Positions 63,960 through 64,000 of a DNA stretch of 64,000 bases are shown here, in pieces. Origin of the DNA: JBAXQQ01 sp037131695 (lineage in GTDB: Bacteria > Armatimonadota > Hebobacteria > CAIYQO01); the NCBI GenBank assembly GCA_964638715.1, contig CAZWZF010000012.1:42329-106328 (forward strand), written 5' to 3'. The position numbers and the translations under genes are program-made. How positions within the stretch are numbered: position 1 is the stretch's first letter; each line of letters begins with the position of its first letter. Under the pieces are notes generated by a model, which saw only the letters and a program-made list of their open reading frames with translations, was not told the DNA's origin and did not search any database.

Positions 63960-64000
63960 GTGCGCCAAGCGAAGCTTGGTAATTCTTGTCGGTGTAAGTC
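63960..64000 (+). ncRNA. Possible 5' end of a group II intron, cut by the window edge
   Basis: GTGCGCC (63960-63966) resembles the GUGYG start of bacterial group II introns. It is followed by a CCAAGC-GAA-GCTTGG hairpin (63965-63979) and TTGTCGGTGTAAGTC, like the domain I text of such introns. Only 41 bases are visible, so the reverse transcriptase ORF and domains V/VI cannot be checked. Confidence 0.25.

Noticed and set aside
1..64000. tRNA or rRNA genes
   Set aside because: Scanning for GGTTCGAATCC-like T-arms and for conserved rRNA text found only chance matches inside genes.

Overview
The window is bacterial and chromosomal. The best phylum guess is Armatimonadota or a close relative. 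The evidence is a type II prepilin (59824-61023) whose N-terminus continues as AAILFPVFARAREKARQ, the LL-diaminopimelate aminotransferase route to DAP/lysine, large OPT-like membrane proteins of the DUF6785/DUF6784 type, many unusual glycoside hydrolases, and many palindromic intergenic repeats. No rRNA, tRNA, CRISPR array, phage or intact transposase was seen. A 100-base N run (30598-30697) shows this is a scaffold.

Layout. 1-2775: C-terminal end of an unknown protein, a paired-palindrome repeat and a hydantoinase/oxoprolinase-family protein. 2776-9517: a MITE-like element, a GH2 beta-glycosidase, an A+T-rich three-gene toxin-antitoxin-like cassette (DUF3990, small acidic protein, DUF3791-like) and a GH116 enzyme. 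9693-12112 (minus): a GntR/LacI hybrid repressor with a clear promoter and candidate operator, then dapL. 12421-25362 (minus): a tightly packed seven-gene membrane operon. In transcription order it encodes a DUF6785/6784-like protein, a giant M28-like/FtsX protein, an OPT-like transporter, an FtsX permease, an ABC ATPase, a PqqD-like protein and a second ABC ATPase. I regard this as the most likely undescribed system here. 25363-36606: an A+T-rich spacer with two short ORFs behind a promoter-like site, a secreted 2437-residue repeat protein (beta-helix, TIG, cadherin and Ig-like modules), a DUF4159-like membrane protein and a secreted CBM9-like protein. 36808-46487: a VOC pseudogene, a GHL6/GH42-like hydrolase with a small EamA-like transporter, a frameshifted AraC regulator, a GH38 alpha-mannosidase, a PQQ-type beta-propeller and a nitronate monooxygenase-like enzyme. 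47025-64000: a VIT-VWA-STN fusion, an unknown secreted protein, methyltransferase and GNAT genes, GH123-like and GH39-like secreted proteins, the prepilin, another methyltransferase, a TIM-barrel protein, a DUF2284 metal-binding protein, and perhaps the 5' edge of a group II intron.

How it fits together. The content suggests a heterotrophic, diderm-like cell that degrades complex host or plant glycans (GH2, GH116, GH38, GHL6, GH123-like, GH39-like). The hydrolases are scattered singly among regulators rather than forming one polysaccharide utilisation locus. Secreted adhesin-like proteins and the prepilin point to surface attachment. Two genes are visibly broken (VOC by a nonsense codon, AraC by a -1 frameshift). 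At least five families of paired palindromes or short repeats occupy nearly every long intergenic region. They suggest ongoing non-autonomous repeat spread, with no mobilising enzyme in the window.
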